Origin: Burkholderiaceae bacterium
GTDB lineage: Bacteria; Pseudomonadota; Gammaproteobacteria; Burkholderiales; Burkholderiaceae_C
Length of the DNA stretch: 64,000 nt
Direction of reading: 5' to 3'
Assembly: GCA_019745555.1 (NCBI GenBank)
Contig: JAIESX010000012.1
Coordinates: 20,155 to 84,154 of the forward strand
The notes under the pieces are model-generated. The model was not told where the DNA came from, ran no database searches, and saw nothing but the letters and a program-made list of their open reading frames with translations. Of this stretch, positions 45,932-56,938 are shown in pieces (the stretch's first letter is position 1; every line of letters begins with the position of its first letter). The translations under genes and the position numbers were made by a program.

Positions 45932-47829
45932 ACGAAAACGAACGTCCCGATCCTCTGCCACCGCAGCAGCAGCCTGAGGACCAGGCGGCTTCGGCGTCCT
46001 TGCCGGTGGGAGAGGCCATGACCTCGCCCCAGGACCTGCCGGCCGAGGCCGATGTGCCAGCGCTGCCTTCCGAGACAGATGCCGAGGCACCGGTATCTGC
46101 GGTCCACGAGGCGGCGGCCGCCACGCCGGCGGCCAAGCCGGCCAAACGGGGGCTGCCCGAAACTCTGACGGCTGCGCAGGACGCCAAGGCTTTCGTGGCC
46201 CAGCTCTTTGCCGACGCCAGCCCGGACGCGGGTGCGAGCGCCGAGCCGGCCCCCGAGCCGCTCGCCGACAGCGCACCGGAGGAAGAGCCAGCGCCGGTGC
46301 AGCCAGAGCCTGAACCTCAGGCGCCGGTGTCCCTGCTGCAGGACCGCCACGTGCTGGTGCTGGGCCTGGGTGCTTCGGGACTGGCCATGGCGCGCTGGTG
46401 TGTGCGCCAGGGTGCGCGCGTGACCGTGGCTGACACGCGCGAGGCACCGCCACAACTCGCGACGCTGCAGGCCGAGCTGCCGCAGGTCGCGTTCCGCTCC
46501 GGTGCTTTCGAGGCCGGCCTGGTCGAGGGCACGGATATCCGCGCGGTCTTCAAGAGCCCGGGCCTGACGCCGGCCGCGGTGGCGCCGGTCTGGCAGGCGG
46601 CCCAGGCCACGGGTCTGTGGACCGGCGGAGAGCTCGATCTCTTTGCGGCGGCCCTGCGCGAGCTGCAGGCCGAGCGCGGCTACGAGCCCAAACTGCTGGC
46701 CGTGACCGGCACCAATGGCAAGACCACGACCACGGCCCTGACAGGTCAGCTCGTGGAGCAGGCCGGCAAGCATGTGGCGGTGGCGGGCAACATCGGCCCC
46801 AATCTGCTGGACGTGCTCGCGCAGCAACTGGATGCCGGCGCGCTGCCCGAGGTCTGGGTGCTGGAGCTCTCCAGTTTCCAGCTCGATGGCGTGCAGGGTT
46901 TCGAGCCCACCGCATCCGTGGTGCTCAACCTCACGCAGGATCACCTGGACTGGCATGGTGACATGGCGGCCTATGGCGCGGCCAAGGCACGTATCTTCGG
47001 CAGCCGCGGGCTCATCGTGCTCAACCGCGACGACGCGGCCGTCATGGCCCTGCTGCCCGAGCCCGTGCGGGCCAAGCTGCAGAAACCCAGATACCGCGAC
47101 TATGTGACCTTCGGCGCCGACATGCCGCAGCGCCCGGGCGACTACGGCATCGAGATCGTCAACGGCATGGCCTGGCTGGTGCGTGCCCAGGAGGCCGACG
47201 AGACGCAGAAACGCAAGAAGGGCGAGGAGGAAGAGATCTTCATCCAGCGCCTGATGCCGGCTGACGCGCTGCGCATCCGCGGCCGTCACAACGCCACCAA
47301 TGCGCTGGCTGCCCTGGCCCTGGCCCAGGCCGCGGGCTGCACGCTGGCGCCCATGCTCTATGGTCTGCGGGAGTACCGTGGTGAGCCGCACCGCGTGGAG
47401 CCCGTGGCCATCGTGCGCGAGGTCGAGTATTTCGACGACAGCAAGGGCACCAATGTCGGCGCCACGGTGGCCGCCCTCAACGGCCTCGGTGCCGAGCGCC
47501 GCGTGGTCGTCATCCTCGGTGGTGACGGCAAGGGCCAGGATTTCGCGCCGCTCTACGCACCGCTGCAGCGCCACGTGCGCGCGGCCGTGCTGATCGGCCG
47601 CGATGCGCCCGCCATCCGCAGCGCCGTGCAGGGCACGGGCGTGCCCCTGTTCGACGCCGCCAGCCTGCCCGAGGCCGTGCGCCTGGCCCAGGCGCAGGCC
47701 CAGCCCGGCGATGCCGTGCTGCTGTCGCCGGCCTGCGCAAGCTTCGACATGTTCGAGAACTACGAGCACCGGGCGCGCGTTTTCGTCGAGGCGGTGCAGG
47801 CGCTGGCCGATGAAGGGGGGCTGGCGTGA
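45928..47829 (+). CDS. murD: UDP-MurNAc-L-Ala:D-Glu ligase with long N-terminal extension
   Basis: A 633-residue protein against about 440-500 for usual MurD. Residues 1-135 are an acidic Ala/Pro/Glu/Gln-rich disordered extension; the MurD fold starts at [16 protein letters not shown]. The ATP loop GTNGKTTTT begins at 261; LELSSFQLD and [11 protein letters not shown] follow. A second, highly charged insert (about 420-440, [12 protein letters not shown]) lies in the central domain. ATG 45928 is the only start coupled to mraY; a downstream start at the fold would need an internal GTG/ATG without support. It adds D-glutamate in the cytoplasm. Confidence 0.92.
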   Translation: MNENERPDPLPPQQQPEDQAASASLPVGEAMTSPQDLPAEADVPALPSETDAEAPVSAVHEAAAATPAAKPAKRGLPETLTAAQDAKAFVAQLFADASPDAGASAEPAPEPLADSAPEEEPAPVQPEPEPQAPVSLLQDRHVLVLGLGASGLAMARWCVRQGARVTVADTREAPPQLATLQAELPQVAFRSGAFEAGLVEGTDIRAVFKSPGLTPAAVAPVWQAAQATGLWTGGELDLFAAALRELQAERGYEPKLLAVTGTNGKTTTTALTGQLVEQAGKHVAVAGNIGPNLLDVLAQQLDAGALPEVWVLELSSFQLDGVQGFEPTASVVLNLTQDHLDWHGDMAAYGAAKARIFGSRGLIVLNRDDAAVMALLPEPVRAKLQKPRYRDYVTFGADMPQRPGDYGIEIVNGMAWLVRAQEADETQKRKKGEEEEIFIQRLMPADALRIRGRHNATNALAALALAQAAGCTLAPMLYGLREYRGEPHRVEPVAIVREVEYFDDSKGTNVGATVAALNGLGAERRVVVILGGDGKGQDFAPLYAPLQRHVRAAVLIGRDAPAIRSAVQGTGVPLFDAASLPEAVRLAQAQAQPGDAVLLSPACASFDMFENYEHRARVFVEAVQALADEGGLA

Positions 47830-49076
47830 CGGCCTTCGCACAGCGCATCCGGGGCTGGTTCGGCAGCGCGCCGACGGCCGATGCCCTGCCTGTGCGTCTG
47901 GGTCCGCATGGCTATGGCCGCAGCGGCAGCCAGCCCGTGCGTCTGTCCGACTTCGACCACGCGCTGGTCTGGGTCGTCGTGGCGCTGCTGGCCTGGGGTC
48001 TGGTCATGGTCTATTCGGCCTCCATCGCCCTGCCTGACAACCCCAAGTTCGCACGCTATGCGCACACGCATTTCCTCACCCGCCACCTGCTCTCGCTGGC
48101 GGTGGCCTTTGTGGCGGCGCTGATCGCCTTCCAGATTCCCATGGCGAAGTGGGAGAAGCTGGCGCCCTGGCTGCTGCTGGCCTCCTTCGTCCTGCTGGTG
48201 GCGGTGCTGATTCCGGGTATCGGCAAGGGCGTCAACGGTGCGCGCCGCTGGATCTCGCTGGGCGTCATGAACTTCCAGCCCTCGGAGCTGGCCAAGCTGG
48301 CCGTGCTGCTCTACGCCGCAGACTACATGGTGCGCAAGATGGACGTGAAGGAACATTTCTTCCGCGCCGTGGCCCCCATGGGCGCCGCCGTGGCCCTGAT
48401 CGGCGTGCTGTTGCTGGCCGAGCCCGACATGGGGGCCTTCATGGTGATCGCGGTCATCGCCATGGGCATCCTCTTCCTGGGGGGCGTGAACGCGCGCATG
48501 TTCTTCCTGATCGCCGCCATCCTGCTCGTGGCTTTCGTCCTGATGATCGCGCTGAGCGAGTGGCGGCGCGAGCGCATCTTTGCCTACCTCGACCCCTGGA
48601 GCGAGAAGCACGCGCTGGGCAAGGGCTACCAGCTCTCGCACTCCCTGATCGCCTTCGGACGCGGCCAGATCTTCGGCGTGGGCCTGGGCGGCAGCGTGGA
48701 GAAACTGCACTGGCTGCCCGAGGCCCACACCGATTTCCTGCTGGCCGTGATCGGCGAGGAGTTCGGTCTGGTGGGCGTGCTGGCCATCGTCACCCTGTTC
48801 TTCTGGCTCACGCGCCGTGTCATGCACATCGGCCGCCAGGCCATCGCGCTGGACCGCGTCTTCGCCGGCCTCGTGGCCCAGGGCGTGGGCGTGTGGATCG
48901 GTTTCCAGGCCTTCATCAACATGGGCGTGAACCTCGGTGCGCTGCCGACCAAGGGGCTGACGCTGCCCTTCATGAGTTACGGCGGGTCTGCGATTCTGAT
49001 GAATCTGGTGGCGGTGGCCATCGTGCTGCGGATCGATTACGAGAACAGGCAACTGATGCATGGAGGGCGGTCATGA
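47826..49076 (+). CDS. ftsW: Septal peptidoglycan polymerase FtsW
   Basis: A 416-residue SEDS-family membrane glycosyltransferase with about ten helices, working with Fts[50 protein letters not shown] and [15 protein letters not shown] are family motifs. An N-terminal cytoplasmic tail of ~45 residues precedes helix 1. GTG start overlaps the murD stop (GTGA); stop overlaps murG (ATGA). Confidence 0.94.
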   Translation: MTAFAQRIRGWFGSAPTADALPVRLGPHGYGRSGSQPVRLSDFDHALVWVVVALLAWGLVMVYSASIALPDNPKFARYAHTHFLTRHLLSLAVAFVAALIAFQIPMAKWEKLAPWLLLASFVLLVAVLIPGIGKGVNGARRWISLGVMNFQPSELAKLAVLLYAADYMVRKMDVKEHFFRAVAPMGAAVALIGVLLLAEPDMGAFMVIAVIAMGILFLGGVNARMFFLIAAILLVAFVLMIALSEWRRERIFAYLDPWSEKHALGKGYQLSHSLIAFGRGQIFGVGLGGSVEKLHWLPEAHTDFLLAVIGEEFGLVGVLAIVTLFFWLTRRVMHIGRQAIALDRVFAGLVAQGVGVWIGFQAFINMGVNLGALPTKGLTLPFMSYGGSAILMNLVAVAIVLRIDYENRQLMHGGRS

Positions 49077-50137
49077 CCGAACGCTGTGCATTGGTGATGG
49101 CGGGCGGCACCGGCGGGCACATCTTCCCGGGCCTGGCGGTAGCCGAAGCCCTGCGAGAGAAGGGCTGGCGTGTGCACTGGCTGGGCAATGCCGCGAACAT
49201 GGAAGGCCAGCTCGTGCCGCCGCGCAGCTTCGCCTTCGAGAGCATCGATTTTGGCGGCGTGCGCGGCAAGGGGCCGCTGACGCTGGCCCTGCTGCCGCTG
49301 CGCCTGCTCAAGGCCTTCTGGCAGAGCATCCGTGTGATCCGCCGTGTGCAGCCCGACGTGATCATCGGGCTGGGGGGCTACATCACCTTCCCGGCCGGCA
49401 TGATGGGCGTCCTGCTGGGCAAGCCGCTGGTGCTGCACGAACAGAATTCCGTCGCCGGCATGGCCAACAAGGTACTGGCCGGCGTGGCCGACCGTGTCTT
49501 CAGCGCCTTTCCGGAGGTGATGAAGCAGGCCTGCTGGGTGGGCAATCCGCTGCGTGCGGCTTTCCTGCAGCAGCCGGCGCCGGCCCAGCGTTTCGCCGGT
49601 CGCGGCGGCCCGCTGCGCCTGCTGGTGGTGGGCGGCAGCCTGGGTGCGAGGGCGCTCAACGAGGTCGTGCCGCAGGCACTGGCACGGCTGCCCGCCGCCC
49701 AGCGACCGCTGGTGCTGCACCAGAGCGGCGCGGCGCAGATCGAGGCCTTGCGTGCCAACTACACGGCCGCAGGCGTGCAGGCCGAACTCACGCCCTTCAT
49801 CGACGACACGGCGCGCGCCTTTGCCGAGGCCGACCTCATTGTCTGCCGTGCGGGCGCCAGCACCGTGACCGAGATTGCCGCCGTGGGTGCAGCCGCCGTT
49901 TTCGTGCCTTTCCCGGCCGCGGTGGACGACCACCAGACCACCAACGCCCGCTTCCTGGTCGACCGGGGTGCGGGACTGCTGCTGCCGCAACAGGAGCTGA
50001 CCCCGGAGAAGCTGGCCGATCTCCTGCAGGTTGCCCAGCGCACCACCCTGCTGCGCTGGGCCCAGGCGGCCCATCAGCTGGCCAAGACCGACGCCACCGA
50101 GCAGGTGGTGGCTGCCTGCGAGGAGCTGGCACGATGA
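49073..50137 (+). CDS. murG: UDP-GlcNAc transferase MurG (lipid II synthase)
   Basis: A 354-residue peripheral membrane glycosyltransferase making lipid [21 protein letters not shown] (N-terminal G-loop), [36 protein letters not shown] and the UDP-GlcNAc site [14 protein letters not shown] are present. ATGA overlaps on both sides with ftsW and murC. Confidence 0.95.
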   Translation: MTERCALVMAGGTGGHIFPGLAVAEALREKGWRVHWLGNAANMEGQLVPPRSFAFESIDFGGVRGKGPLTLALLPLRLLKAFWQSIRVIRRVQPDVIIGLGGYITFPAGMMGVLLGKPLVLHEQNSVAGMANKVLAGVADRVFSAFPEVMKQACWVGNPLRAAFLQQPAPAQRFAGRGGPLRLLVVGGSLGARALNEVVPQALARLPAAQRPLVLHQSGAAQIEALRANYTAAGVQAELTPFIDDTARAFAEADLIVCRAGASTVTEIAAVGAAAVFVPFPAAVDDHQTTNARFLVDRGAGLLLPQQELTPEKLADLLQVAQRTTLLRWAQAAHQLAKTDATEQVVAACEELAR

Positions 50138-51543
50138 AACACGCGATCAAGAACATCCATTTCGTGGGCCTGGGCGGCGCCGGCATGTCCGGCATCGCCG
50201 AAGTGCTGCATAACCTCGGCTACACCATCTCGGGCTCGGACCTGAGCGACAGCGCCACCTTGCGCCGCCTGGCGGCCCTGGGCATCCGCACCTGCGTGGG
50301 CCATACCGGGGGGAACATCGAGGGGGCCGACGCCGTGGTGACCTCCACTGCCGTCAAGTCCGACAACCCCGAGGTGCTGGCCGCGCGCGAGAAGAAGATC
50401 CCCGTGGTGCCGCGCGCCGTCATGCTGGCCGAGCTCATGCGGCTCAAGCGCGGCATCGCGATCGCGGGCACGCACGGCAAGACCACCACCACCAGCCTCG
50501 TGGCCAGCGTGCTGGCCGAGGCCGGCCTAGACCCGACCTTCGTGATCGGTGGCCGGCTCAACAGCGCCAATGCCAACGCACGGCTGGGCAGCGGCGACTA
50601 CATCGTGGTCGAGGCCGACGAGAGCGATGCCTCCTTCCTCAACCTCATGCCCGTGATGGCCATCGTGACCAACATCGATGCCGACCACATGGAGACCTAC
50701 GGGCACGACTTCGGCAATCTGAAAAAGGCCTTCGTCGATTTCCTGCACCGCATGCCCTTCTACGGCACCGCCATCCTCTGCACGGACGATGCGGCGGTGC
50801 GCGAAATCGTGCCCCAGGTCAACTGCCCCGTCACGAGCTACGGCTTCGACGAGGGCGCCCAGGTGCGCGCCATCAACGTCCGCGCCGTCGCTGGCCAGAT
50901 GCACTTCACCGTGCAACGGCGCAACGGCGTGGTGCTGCCGGACCTGGACGTGGTGCTCAACCTCGCGGGCCGGCACAACGTGCTCAACGCGCTGTCGGCG
51001 ATCGCGGTCGCCGCGGAGCTCGACGTCCCGGATGCGGCCCTGCTCAAGGCCCTGGCCGAGTTCAAGGGCGTGGGACGGCGCTTCCAGCGTTATGGCGAGG
51101 TGGTGGCCAAGGAAGGTGGCCATTTCACGCTGATCGACGACTACGGCCATCACCCGGTGGAGATGGCGGCCACGCTGGCCGCGGCGCGCGGCGCCTTCCC
51201 GGGCCGGCGGCTGGTGCTGGCATTCCAGCCGCACCGTTACACGCGCACCCGTGACTGCTTCGAAGACTTCGTCAAGGTCATCGGCGAGGCCGATGCTGTG
51301 TTGCTCAGCGAGGTCTATGCCGCAGGCGAGGCACCCATCGTGGCCGCCGACGGGCGCAGCCTGGCGCGCGCGCTGCGTGTGGCGGGCAAGGTCGAGCCGG
51401 TTTTCGTAGATGACATCGCCGCCATGCCGCAGGCGATCCTGGACAACGCACGGGACGGCGACGTCGTCATGTGCATGGGGGCGGGCTCCATCGGTGGAGT
51501 GCCGGCCAAGGTGGTGGAGCTGCAAGGCTCTGTGAAGCAATGA
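50134..51543 (+). CDS. murC: UDP-MurNAc:L-alanine ligase
   Basis: A 469-residue Mur ligase, first of the stem-peptide ligases. [17 protein letters not shown] binds UDP, the ATP loop GTHGKTTTT begins at residue 112, and [30 protein letters not shown] and FQPHRYTRT are MurC-specific. The frame stays open upstream inside murG; ATG 50134 is coupled to the murG stop. Confidence 0.95.
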   Translation: MKHAIKNIHFVGLGGAGMSGIAEVLHNLGYTISGSDLSDSATLRRLAALGIRTCVGHTGGNIEGADAVVTSTAVKSDNPEVLAAREKKIPVVPRAVMLAELMRLKRGIAIAGTHGKTTTTSLVASVLAEAGLDPTFVIGGRLNSANANARLGSGDYIVVEADESDASFLNLMPVMAIVTNIDADHMETYGHDFGNLKKAFVDFLHRMPFYGTAILCTDDAAVREIVPQVNCPVTSYGFDEGAQVRAINVRAVAGQMHFTVQRRNGVVLPDLDVVLNLAGRHNVLNALSAIAVAAELDVPDAALLKALAEFKGVGRRFQRYGEVVAKEGGHFTLIDDYGHHPVEMAATLAAARGAFPGRRLVLAFQPHRYTRTRDCFEDFVKVIGEADAVLLSEVYAAGEAPIVAADGRSLARALRVAGKVEPVFVDDIAAMPQAILDNARDGDVVMCMGAGSIGGVPAKVVELQGSVKQ

Positions 51544-52496
51544 AAGAGGACAGTGTGAATCTAGGCAAGGTTGCCGTGCTCATGGGCGGAACGTCCGCCG
51601 AGCGCGACATCTCCATCATGTCGGGCACCGGGGTGCTGCAGGCGCTGCAATCGCGTGGCGTGGACGCGCACGCCTTCGACCCGGCGCAGCGCGATCTGTC
51701 GGAGCTCAAGCGCGAAGGTTATGCGCGCTGCTTCATCGCACTGCATGGCCGTTTCGGCGAGGACGGCACGGTGCAGGGTGCGCTCGAGCTGCTGGGCATC
51801 CCCTACACGGGCTCGGGCGTCATGGCCTCGGCCATTGCCATCGACAAGGTCATGACCAAGCGCATCTGGCTGGCCGAGGGCCTGCCCACGCCGCAGTGGC
51901 GCAAGGTGGCCAGCGCGGAGGCCGCGCGCGCTGCCTTCTCGGCCCTGGGGGCGCCCATGATCATCAAGCCTGCGCGCGAGGGTTCGTCCATCGGCCTGAC
52001 CAAGGTGATGACGGCCGATGAATGCGAGACCGCCTACGCCAGGGCCGCGCAGGTCGACGAGCAGGTGCTGTGCGAGCAGTTCATCAGCGGGGAAGAGGTG
52101 ACGGTGCCGGTGCTGGGCAGTGGCCCCCAGGCGCGCGCCCTGCCCGTGATCCGCATCGTGGCGCCCGACGGCAACTACGACTACCAGAACAAGTATTTCA
52201 CCGATGACGTGAAATACCTCGTGCCCTGCGGCCTGCCCACGGGTGAGGAGGAGCAGATCCAGCAGATCGTGCTGCGTGCCTACCAGGTGCTGGGTTGCCG
52301 TGGCTGGGCACGGGCCGACGTGATGATCGACGCGCGTACGCGCAAGCCCTACCTGCTGGAGATCAACACCGCACCCGGCATGACCGGGCACTCGCTCGTG
52401 CCCATGTCGGCCAAGGCCGCGGGCATCAGCTACGAGGATCTGTGCGTGCAGCTGCTGCAGGCGGCCGCACTGGACCATGGAGGCACCGGCGCATGA
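51540..52496 (+). CDS. ddl: D-alanine:D-alanine ligase
   Basis: A 318-residue ATP-grasp enzyme (DdlB position) making D-Ala-D-Ala. [42 protein letters not shown] and [14 protein letters not shown] are conserved. ATG 51540 overlaps murC by four bases. A GTG at 51555 after AGAGGA is a possible alternative start that removes five residues. Confidence 0.94.
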   Translation: MKEDSVNLGKVAVLMGGTSAERDISIMSGTGVLQALQSRGVDAHAFDPAQRDLSELKREGYARCFIALHGRFGEDGTVQGALELLGIPYTGSGVMASAIAIDKVMTKRIWLAEGLPTPQWRKVASAEAARAAFSALGAPMIIKPAREGSSIGLTKVMTADECETAYARAAQVDEQVLCEQFISGEEVTVPVLGSGPQARALPVIRIVAPDGNYDYQNKYFTDDVKYLVPCGLPTGEEEQIQQIVLRAYQVLGCRGWARADVMIDARTRKPYLLEINTAPGMTGHSLVPMSAKAAGISYEDLCVQLLQAAALDHGGTGA

Positions 52497-53275
52497 CCCA
52501 CCCGCTGCCCGTCCCGCTGGACGTCAGGCTCATGAACCTCACGGCAACGCTGTTGCTGCTGGGCTTCATGCTGCTGGCGCTGGTCACGGGCGGGCGCTGG
52601 CTGGCGCATCACCCGGTCTTCGCGATCCGCGGGATCGCCGTGCTCGGCGATATCAGCCACACCAGCGCGCTGACCCTGCGCGCCCAGGTGGCACCGCAGC
52701 TCAAGGGCACCTTCCTCACGGTGGACCTGCATGCGGTGCGGCAGGCCTTCGAAGGCCTGCCCTGGGTGCGGCGCGCCGTGGTGCAGCGGGAATTCCCGAA
52801 CCGCCTGCGTGTGATCCTGCAGGAACACCAGGCCGTGGCTTATTGGGGCGAGGAGGGCGAATCCACGCTGGTCAACAGCTACGGCGAGGTCTTCGAGGCC
52901 AACCTCGGCGAGGTGGAGCAGGACGAGCTGCCCAAGCTGGCCGGCCCGGTGGAACTGTCGGCCGAAGTACTGGCCATGCACCGTGCGCTGCAACCGCTGT
53001 TCGAGGCACTGGACCTGCCCATCGAGCGGCTGGTGCTCAGCGGGCGCGGCAACTGGCAGGCCACGCTGGCCAGCGGCGCACGTCTGGAACTCGGTAGCGG
53101 CGAGGTGGCCGAGGTGACGGCGCGCGCACGCCAGTTCCTTGGCACCGTGACCCAGGTGGCAGCGCACCACGGCCGCAAGCTCGACGCGCTGGAGGGCGCC
53201 GACCTGCGCTATGGCCAGGGCTATGCCCTGCGTCTGCGCGGCGTGAGCACGGTGGCGACGGACAGGAAGAACTAG
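52493..53275 (+). CDS. ftsQ: Cell division protein FtsQ
   Basis: A 260-residue bitopic protein: short cytoplasmic part, one helix (about 16-36), POTRA domain (about 43-115; [18 protein letters not shown] is its start) and beta domain with [19 protein letters not shown]. It recruits FtsB/FtsL. The ATG overlaps the ddl stop by four bases. Order ddl-ftsQ-ftsA supports it. Confidence 0.92.
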   Translation: MTHPLPVPLDVRLMNLTATLLLLGFMLLALVTGGRWLAHHPVFAIRGIAVLGDISHTSALTLRAQVAPQLKGTFLTVDLHAVRQAFEGLPWVRRAVVQREFPNRLRVILQEHQAVAYWGEEGESTLVNSYGEVFEANLGEVEQDELPKLAGPVELSAEVLAMHRALQPLFEALDLPIERLVLSGRGNWQATLASGARLELGSGEVAEVTARARQFLGTVTQVAAHHGRKLDALEGADLRYGQGYALRLRGVSTVATDRKN

Positions 53276-53295
53276 AAAGAGCAGGACTCTCAACT

Positions 53296-54525
53296 ATGGC
53301 AAAAGAGTACAAGGATCTGGTCGTCGGACTCGACATCGGCACCGCCAAGGTGATGGCGGTGGTGGCCGAGGTCCTGCCCGGCGGAGAGCTCAAGCTCGCA
53401 GGGCTGGGGGTGGCGCCCAGCAACGGGCTCAAGCGCGGCGTGGTCGTGAACATCGACGCCACGGTGCACAGCATCCAGCAGGCCCTCAAAGAGGCCGAGC
53501 TCATGGCCGACTGCAAGATCACGCGTGTCTACACCGGCATCACGGGCAGCCATATCCGCGGCATCAACTCCAGCGGCATGGTGGCGGTGAAGGACCGCGA
53601 GGTGAACGCCGCCGACGTGGCGCGTGTGGTGGAGACAGCCAAGGCCATCAACATCTCGTCCGACCAGCGCCTGCTGCTGGTCGAGCCGCAGGAATTCATC
53701 ATCGACGGCCAGGACGTGCGCGAGCCCATCGGCATGAGCGGCATCCGCCTGGAAGCCAAGGTGCACATCGTGACCGGCGCGCAGAGCGCGGCCGAGAACA
53801 TCATCAAGTGCGTGCGCCGCTGTGGCCTGGAGGTCGAGCAGCTCATGCTCAACCCGCTGGCCTCCAGCCTCTCGGTGCTGACGGACGACGAGAAGGAGCT
53901 TGGCGTGGCCTGTGTGGACATCGGCGCCGGCACCACCGACGTGGCGGTGTTCACGGGCGGGGCCATCCGCTACACCTCGGTGATCCCGATCGCGGGCGAC
54001 CTGATCACCAGCGACATCGCCATGGCCCTGCGCACGCCCACCAAGGACGCCGAGGACATCAAGGTCGAGAGCGGCTATGCCAAGCAGCTGCTGGCCGACC
54101 CCGATGTGCAGGTCGAGGTGCCGGGCCTGGGTGACCGCGGCCCGCGCATGCTGAGCCGCCAGGCCCTGGCCGGCGTGATCGAGCCGCGCATCGAGGAAAT
54201 CTTTTCACTGGTGCAGCAGGTGCTGCGCGACTCGGGCTGCGAGGAGGTGCTGTCCTCGGGCATCGTGCTCACCGGCGGCAGCTCGGTCATGCCCGGCATG
54301 GTGGAGCTAGGCGAGGACATCTTCCTCAAGCCCGTGCGCCGCGGCCTGCCCAAGTACAGCGGCGGCCTGGCCGAGATGGTGGGCCAGCCGCGTGCGGCTA
54401 CCGTCATGGGCCTGCTCGAGGAGGCGCGGCTGGCGCGCCTGCGTGGCTACAAGGTGGCGGCCAAGCACGGATCGATGAAGACCGCGCTGGGCCGCGTCAA
54501 GGACTGGTTCATCGGGAACTTCTGA
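53296..54525 (+). CDS. ftsA: Cell division protein FtsA
   Basis: A 409-residue actin-like ATPase that anchors FtsZ to the membrane. VVGLDIGTAKVMAVVAE (phosphate 1), the SHIRGINSSG 1C domain, CVDIGAGTTDVAVF (phosphate 2) and VLTGGSSVMPGM (adenosine) are visible. The C-terminal amphipathic helix reads GRVKDWFIGNF. It starts 20 bases after ftsQ. Confidence 0.95.
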   Translation: MAKEYKDLVVGLDIGTAKVMAVVAEVLPGGELKLAGLGVAPSNGLKRGVVVNIDATVHSIQQALKEAELMADCKITRVYTGITGSHIRGINSSGMVAVKDREVNAADVARVVETAKAINISSDQRLLLVEPQEFIIDGQDVREPIGMSGIRLEAKVHIVTGAQSAAENIIKCVRRCGLEVEQLMLNPLASSLSVLTDDEKELGVACVDIGAGTTDVAVFTGGAIRYTSVIPIAGDLITSDIAMALRTPTKDAEDIKVESGYAKQLLADPDVQVEVPGLGDRGPRMLSRQALAGVIEPRIEEIFSLVQQVLRDSGCEEVLSSGIVLTGGSSVMPGMVELGEDIFLKPVRRGLPKYSGGLAEMVGQPRAATVMGLLEEARLARLRGYKVAAKHGSMKTALGRVKDWFIGNF

Positions 54526-54526
54526 C

Positions 54527-54616
54527 ATGCAGACCAAGCTCAAGTTTTGGCTCGCACGCGGCAGCCCGCACCGAAAGCGGCGCTGTACCGGTCCGCCGGG
54601 GAGGCCGCCCTCATGA
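54527..54616 (+). CDS. Putative 29-codon small ORF between ftsA and ftsZ (first)
   Basis: ATG 54527 begins 1 base after the ftsA stop; stop TGA 54614-54616. It encodes a very basic peptide (starts MQTKLKFWLARG, then Arg/Pro-rich). No recognised family and no clear Shine-Dalgarno. Its only support is that its end overlaps the next small ORF by ATGA. Confidence 0.25.
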   Translation: MQTKLKFWLARGSPHRKRRCTGPPGRPPS

Positions 54617-54678
54617 AACAACGAAGCATCGCAATCGCAAGCAACAAGGCAACTGGATACATAGGAGTACAGACATGA
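54613..54678 (+). CDS. Putative 21-codon small ORF overlapping ftsZ (second)
   Basis: ATG 54613 overlaps the first small ORF by four bases, and its TGA (54676-54678) overlaps the ftsZ ATG by four bases. The peptide starts MKQRSIAIASNK. It could be a coupling leader for ftsZ. ftsZ also has its own AGGAG (54663-54667), so coupling is not required. Confidence 0.3.
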   Translation: MKQRSIAIASNKATGYIGVQT

Positions 54679-55922
54679 ACATCGACATGATTGAAGACGC
54701 CGCTTTCAACCTGGGCACCCAGATCAAGGTCATCGGCGTGGGCGGGGGCGGCGGCAACGCCGTGGACCACATGATCGAGCGCGAAGTGCAGGGCGTGGAA
54801 TTCATCTGCGCCAACACCGATGCCCAGGCCCTGAGCCGCAGCAGCGCGCACAAGATCATCCAGCTCGGCGCCAGCGGCCTGGGCGCAGGCAGCAAGCCCG
54901 AGAAGGGCCGCGAGGCCGCCGAGGCCGCGGTGGAGGACATCCAGTCCGCCATCGCCGGCGCGCACATGCTCTTCATCACCGCCGGCATGGGCGGCGGCAC
55001 CGGTACCGGCGCGGCCCCCGTGATCGCGCGCGTGGCCAAGGAGATGGGCATCCTGACCGTGGGCGTGGTGACCAAGCCCTTCGACTGGGAGGGCGGCCGC
55101 CGCATGACCAACGCCGACGCCGGCCTGACCGAACTCGAGGCCAACGTCGACTCGCTGATCGTGGTGCTCAACGAGAAGCTGCAGGACGTGCTGGGCGACG
55201 ACATCACCCAGGACGAAGCCTTCGCGCACGCCAACGACGTGCTCAAGAACGCGGTCGGCGGCATCGCCGAGATCATCAACGTGCCAGGCCACGTCAATGT
55301 GGACTTCGAGGACGTGCGCACCGTGATGGGCGAGCCCGGCAAGGCCATGATGGGCACGGCCGCAGCCAGCGGCCCGGACCGTGCGCGTATCGCCGCCGAG
55401 CAGGCCGTGGCCTGCCCCCTGCTCGAAGGCATCGACCTCTCGGGTGCCAAGGGCGTGCTGGTGCTGATCACCGCGGCCAAGGGCAGCCTCAAGCTGTCGG
55501 AATCCAAACTGGCGATGAACACCATCCGCGCCTATGCATCGCCCGACGCCCACGTGATCTACGGCACGGCCTATGACGACAGCCTGGGCGACCAGATCCG
55601 CGTGACCGTGGTCGCCACCGGCCTGTCGCGCCAGGGCATGCGCCGCACGGCCCCGCCGCTGCAGGTGCTGCGCACCGGTACCGACAACGTGCCCTTCCAG
55701 GTGCCCACGCTGAACAACGCCGTGGCCCCGGGCGCGCTGCCCGGTACGCCGGCGCCCGCCGTGATGCCTGGTGTGCCCCAGCCGGACTACAACGCCATGG
55801 CCACGCCCAGCGTCTGGCGCACCCGCGACCGCACCCAGGCCGCGGCCAAGGTCGACGCCCTGTCCTCGGGTGGTATGGACGACTTCGAGATTCCGGCCTT
55901 TCTGCGCAAACAGGCCGACTGA
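54675..55922 (+). CDS. ftsZ: Cell division protein FtsZ
   Basis: A 415-residue tubulin-like GTPase forming the Z-ring. The tubulin signature GGGTGTG is at 106-112; IKVIGVGGGGGNAVDHM, NTDAQAL and the T7 loop NADAGLTELEAN region are conserved. A variable linker (about 325-395) leads to the C-terminal conserved peptide DDFEIPAFLRKQAD that binds FtsA. AGGAG lies 7 bases before the ATG. A long hairpin follows the gene. Confidence 0.97.
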   Translation: MNIDMIEDAAFNLGTQIKVIGVGGGGGNAVDHMIEREVQGVEFICANTDAQALSRSSAHKIIQLGASGLGAGSKPEKGREAAEAAVEDIQSAIAGAHMLFITAGMGGGTGTGAAPVIARVAKEMGILTVGVVTKPFDWEGGRRMTNADAGLTELEANVDSLIVVLNEKLQDVLGDDITQDEAFAHANDVLKNAVGGIAEIINVPGHVNVDFEDVRTVMGEPGKAMMGTAAASGPDRARIAAEQAVACPLLEGIDLSGAKGVLVLITAAKGSLKLSESKLAMNTIRAYASPDAHVIYGTAYDDSLGDQIRVTVVATGLSRQGMRRTAPPLQVLRTGTDNVPFQVPTLNNAVAPGALPGTPAPAVMPGVPQPDYNAMATPSVWRTRDRTQAAAKVDALSSGGMDDFEIPAFLRKQAD

Positions 55923-55930
55923 GTGAAGTG

Positions 55931-55964
55931 GGATGAGCCCCGCTGCGTGCGGCGGGGCTCATCC
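55931..55964 (+). terminator. Strong hairpin after ftsZ
   Basis: GGATGAGCCCCGC (55931-55943) pairs perfectly with GCGGGGCTCATCC (55952-55964) around an 8-base loop. No T-run follows. A third GGATGAGCC copy lies at 55972-55980. It likely marks the end of the dcw transcript. Confidence 0.65.
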
Positions 55965-56050
55965 TGGTCTAGGATGAGCCGTCAAGTCGGCATGCCCCAA
56001 GCGGCATGCCGCCCCGCCGCCTTGGCGGCGACCCTGTCCAGGAGCAGCCC

Positions 56051-56932
56051 ATGACCACCACCCCCTCCCATCGTCTCCTCGCCTGCGGCCTCGCGCTGCT
56101 GCTCACGGCCTGTGCCACGGGCACGGCGAGCTCGCCGCCGGAGACGGTCTATGCCGTGACCGAGCGCCTGGAGCTGATCCGCTTCAAGTCGGACCGGCCC
56201 GGCGAGGTGCTGGAGCGCCGCGCACTCAGCGGCCTGCCGGCGGGCGAGCAGCTGCGGGGCATCGATTTCCGCGTGGCGCGAGGCGTGCTCTACGCCTTGG
56301 CCGACAGCGGGCGCCTTTACACGATCGACACCGCCCAGGCCCGCCTGCAGCCCGTGGCGCCGGCCGCGCCCGCGTTCTGGCCCGTGCAGGGCGGCGTGAC
56401 GGGTTTCGATTTCAACCCCACGGTGGATCGCATCCGCGTGGTCAGCGCCAGCGCGCAGAACCTGCGCCTACACCCCGAGACCAATGCCGTGGTCGACGGC
56501 AACGTCGCCGATCCCGGCGTGCAGCCGGACGGTGCCCTGCGCTATGCACCGGACGACCGCCATGCCGGTCGCCGCCCGGACGTGGCCGGCGTGGCCTACA
56601 CCTACAACAAGAAAGACGAGAAGCTCACCACCAACTACGCCATCGACCGTGCCCTCGGTGCCCTGCTCATGCAGGGCTCACTCGAGGGTGCGCAGCCCGT
56701 GGTCTCGCCCAACACGGGGCTGCTGCGTACCGTGGGCCTGCTGGGTACCGGGCCGCTGAGCGAGGCGCATTTCGACATCTCCGATGTCGCCAACACGGCC
56801 CTGCTCGCGGCGCGCACCGCGGGCCAGAGCACCACCCGCCTGTACCAGCTGGACCTTAGCACGGGTCGCGCGCGTGAGCTGGGTGTGGTGGGCGGCGGCG
56901 AGCGGCTGCTGGGCCTGGCTACCGAGCCCTGA
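56051..56932 (+). CDS. DUF4394 lipoprotein
   Basis: A 293-residue protein with a lipoprotein signal (LLLTAC, Cys at about residue 19). The rest is a beta-propeller-like DUF4394 domain: RGIDFRVARGVLYALADSG, VTGFDFNPTVDRIRVVS and NLRLHPETNAVVDG are its usual segments. Function unknown; probably periplasmic side of a membrane. GGAG lies 8 bases before ATG 56051. First gene of the group inserted between ftsZ and lpxC. Confidence 0.8.
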   Translation: MTTTPSHRLLACGLALLLTACATGTASSPPETVYAVTERLELIRFKSDRPGEVLERRALSGLPAGEQLRGIDFRVARGVLYALADSGRLYTIDTAQARLQPVAPAAPAFWPVQGGVTGFDFNPTVDRIRVVSASAQNLRLHPETNAVVDGNVADPGVQPDGALRYAPDDRHAGRRPDVAGVAYTYNKKDEKLTTNYAIDRALGALLMQGSLEGAQPVVSPNTGLLRTVGLLGTGPLSEAHFDISDVANTALLAARTAGQSTTRLYQLDLSTGRARELGVVGGGERLLGLATEP

Positions 56933-56938
56933 GCGAGC

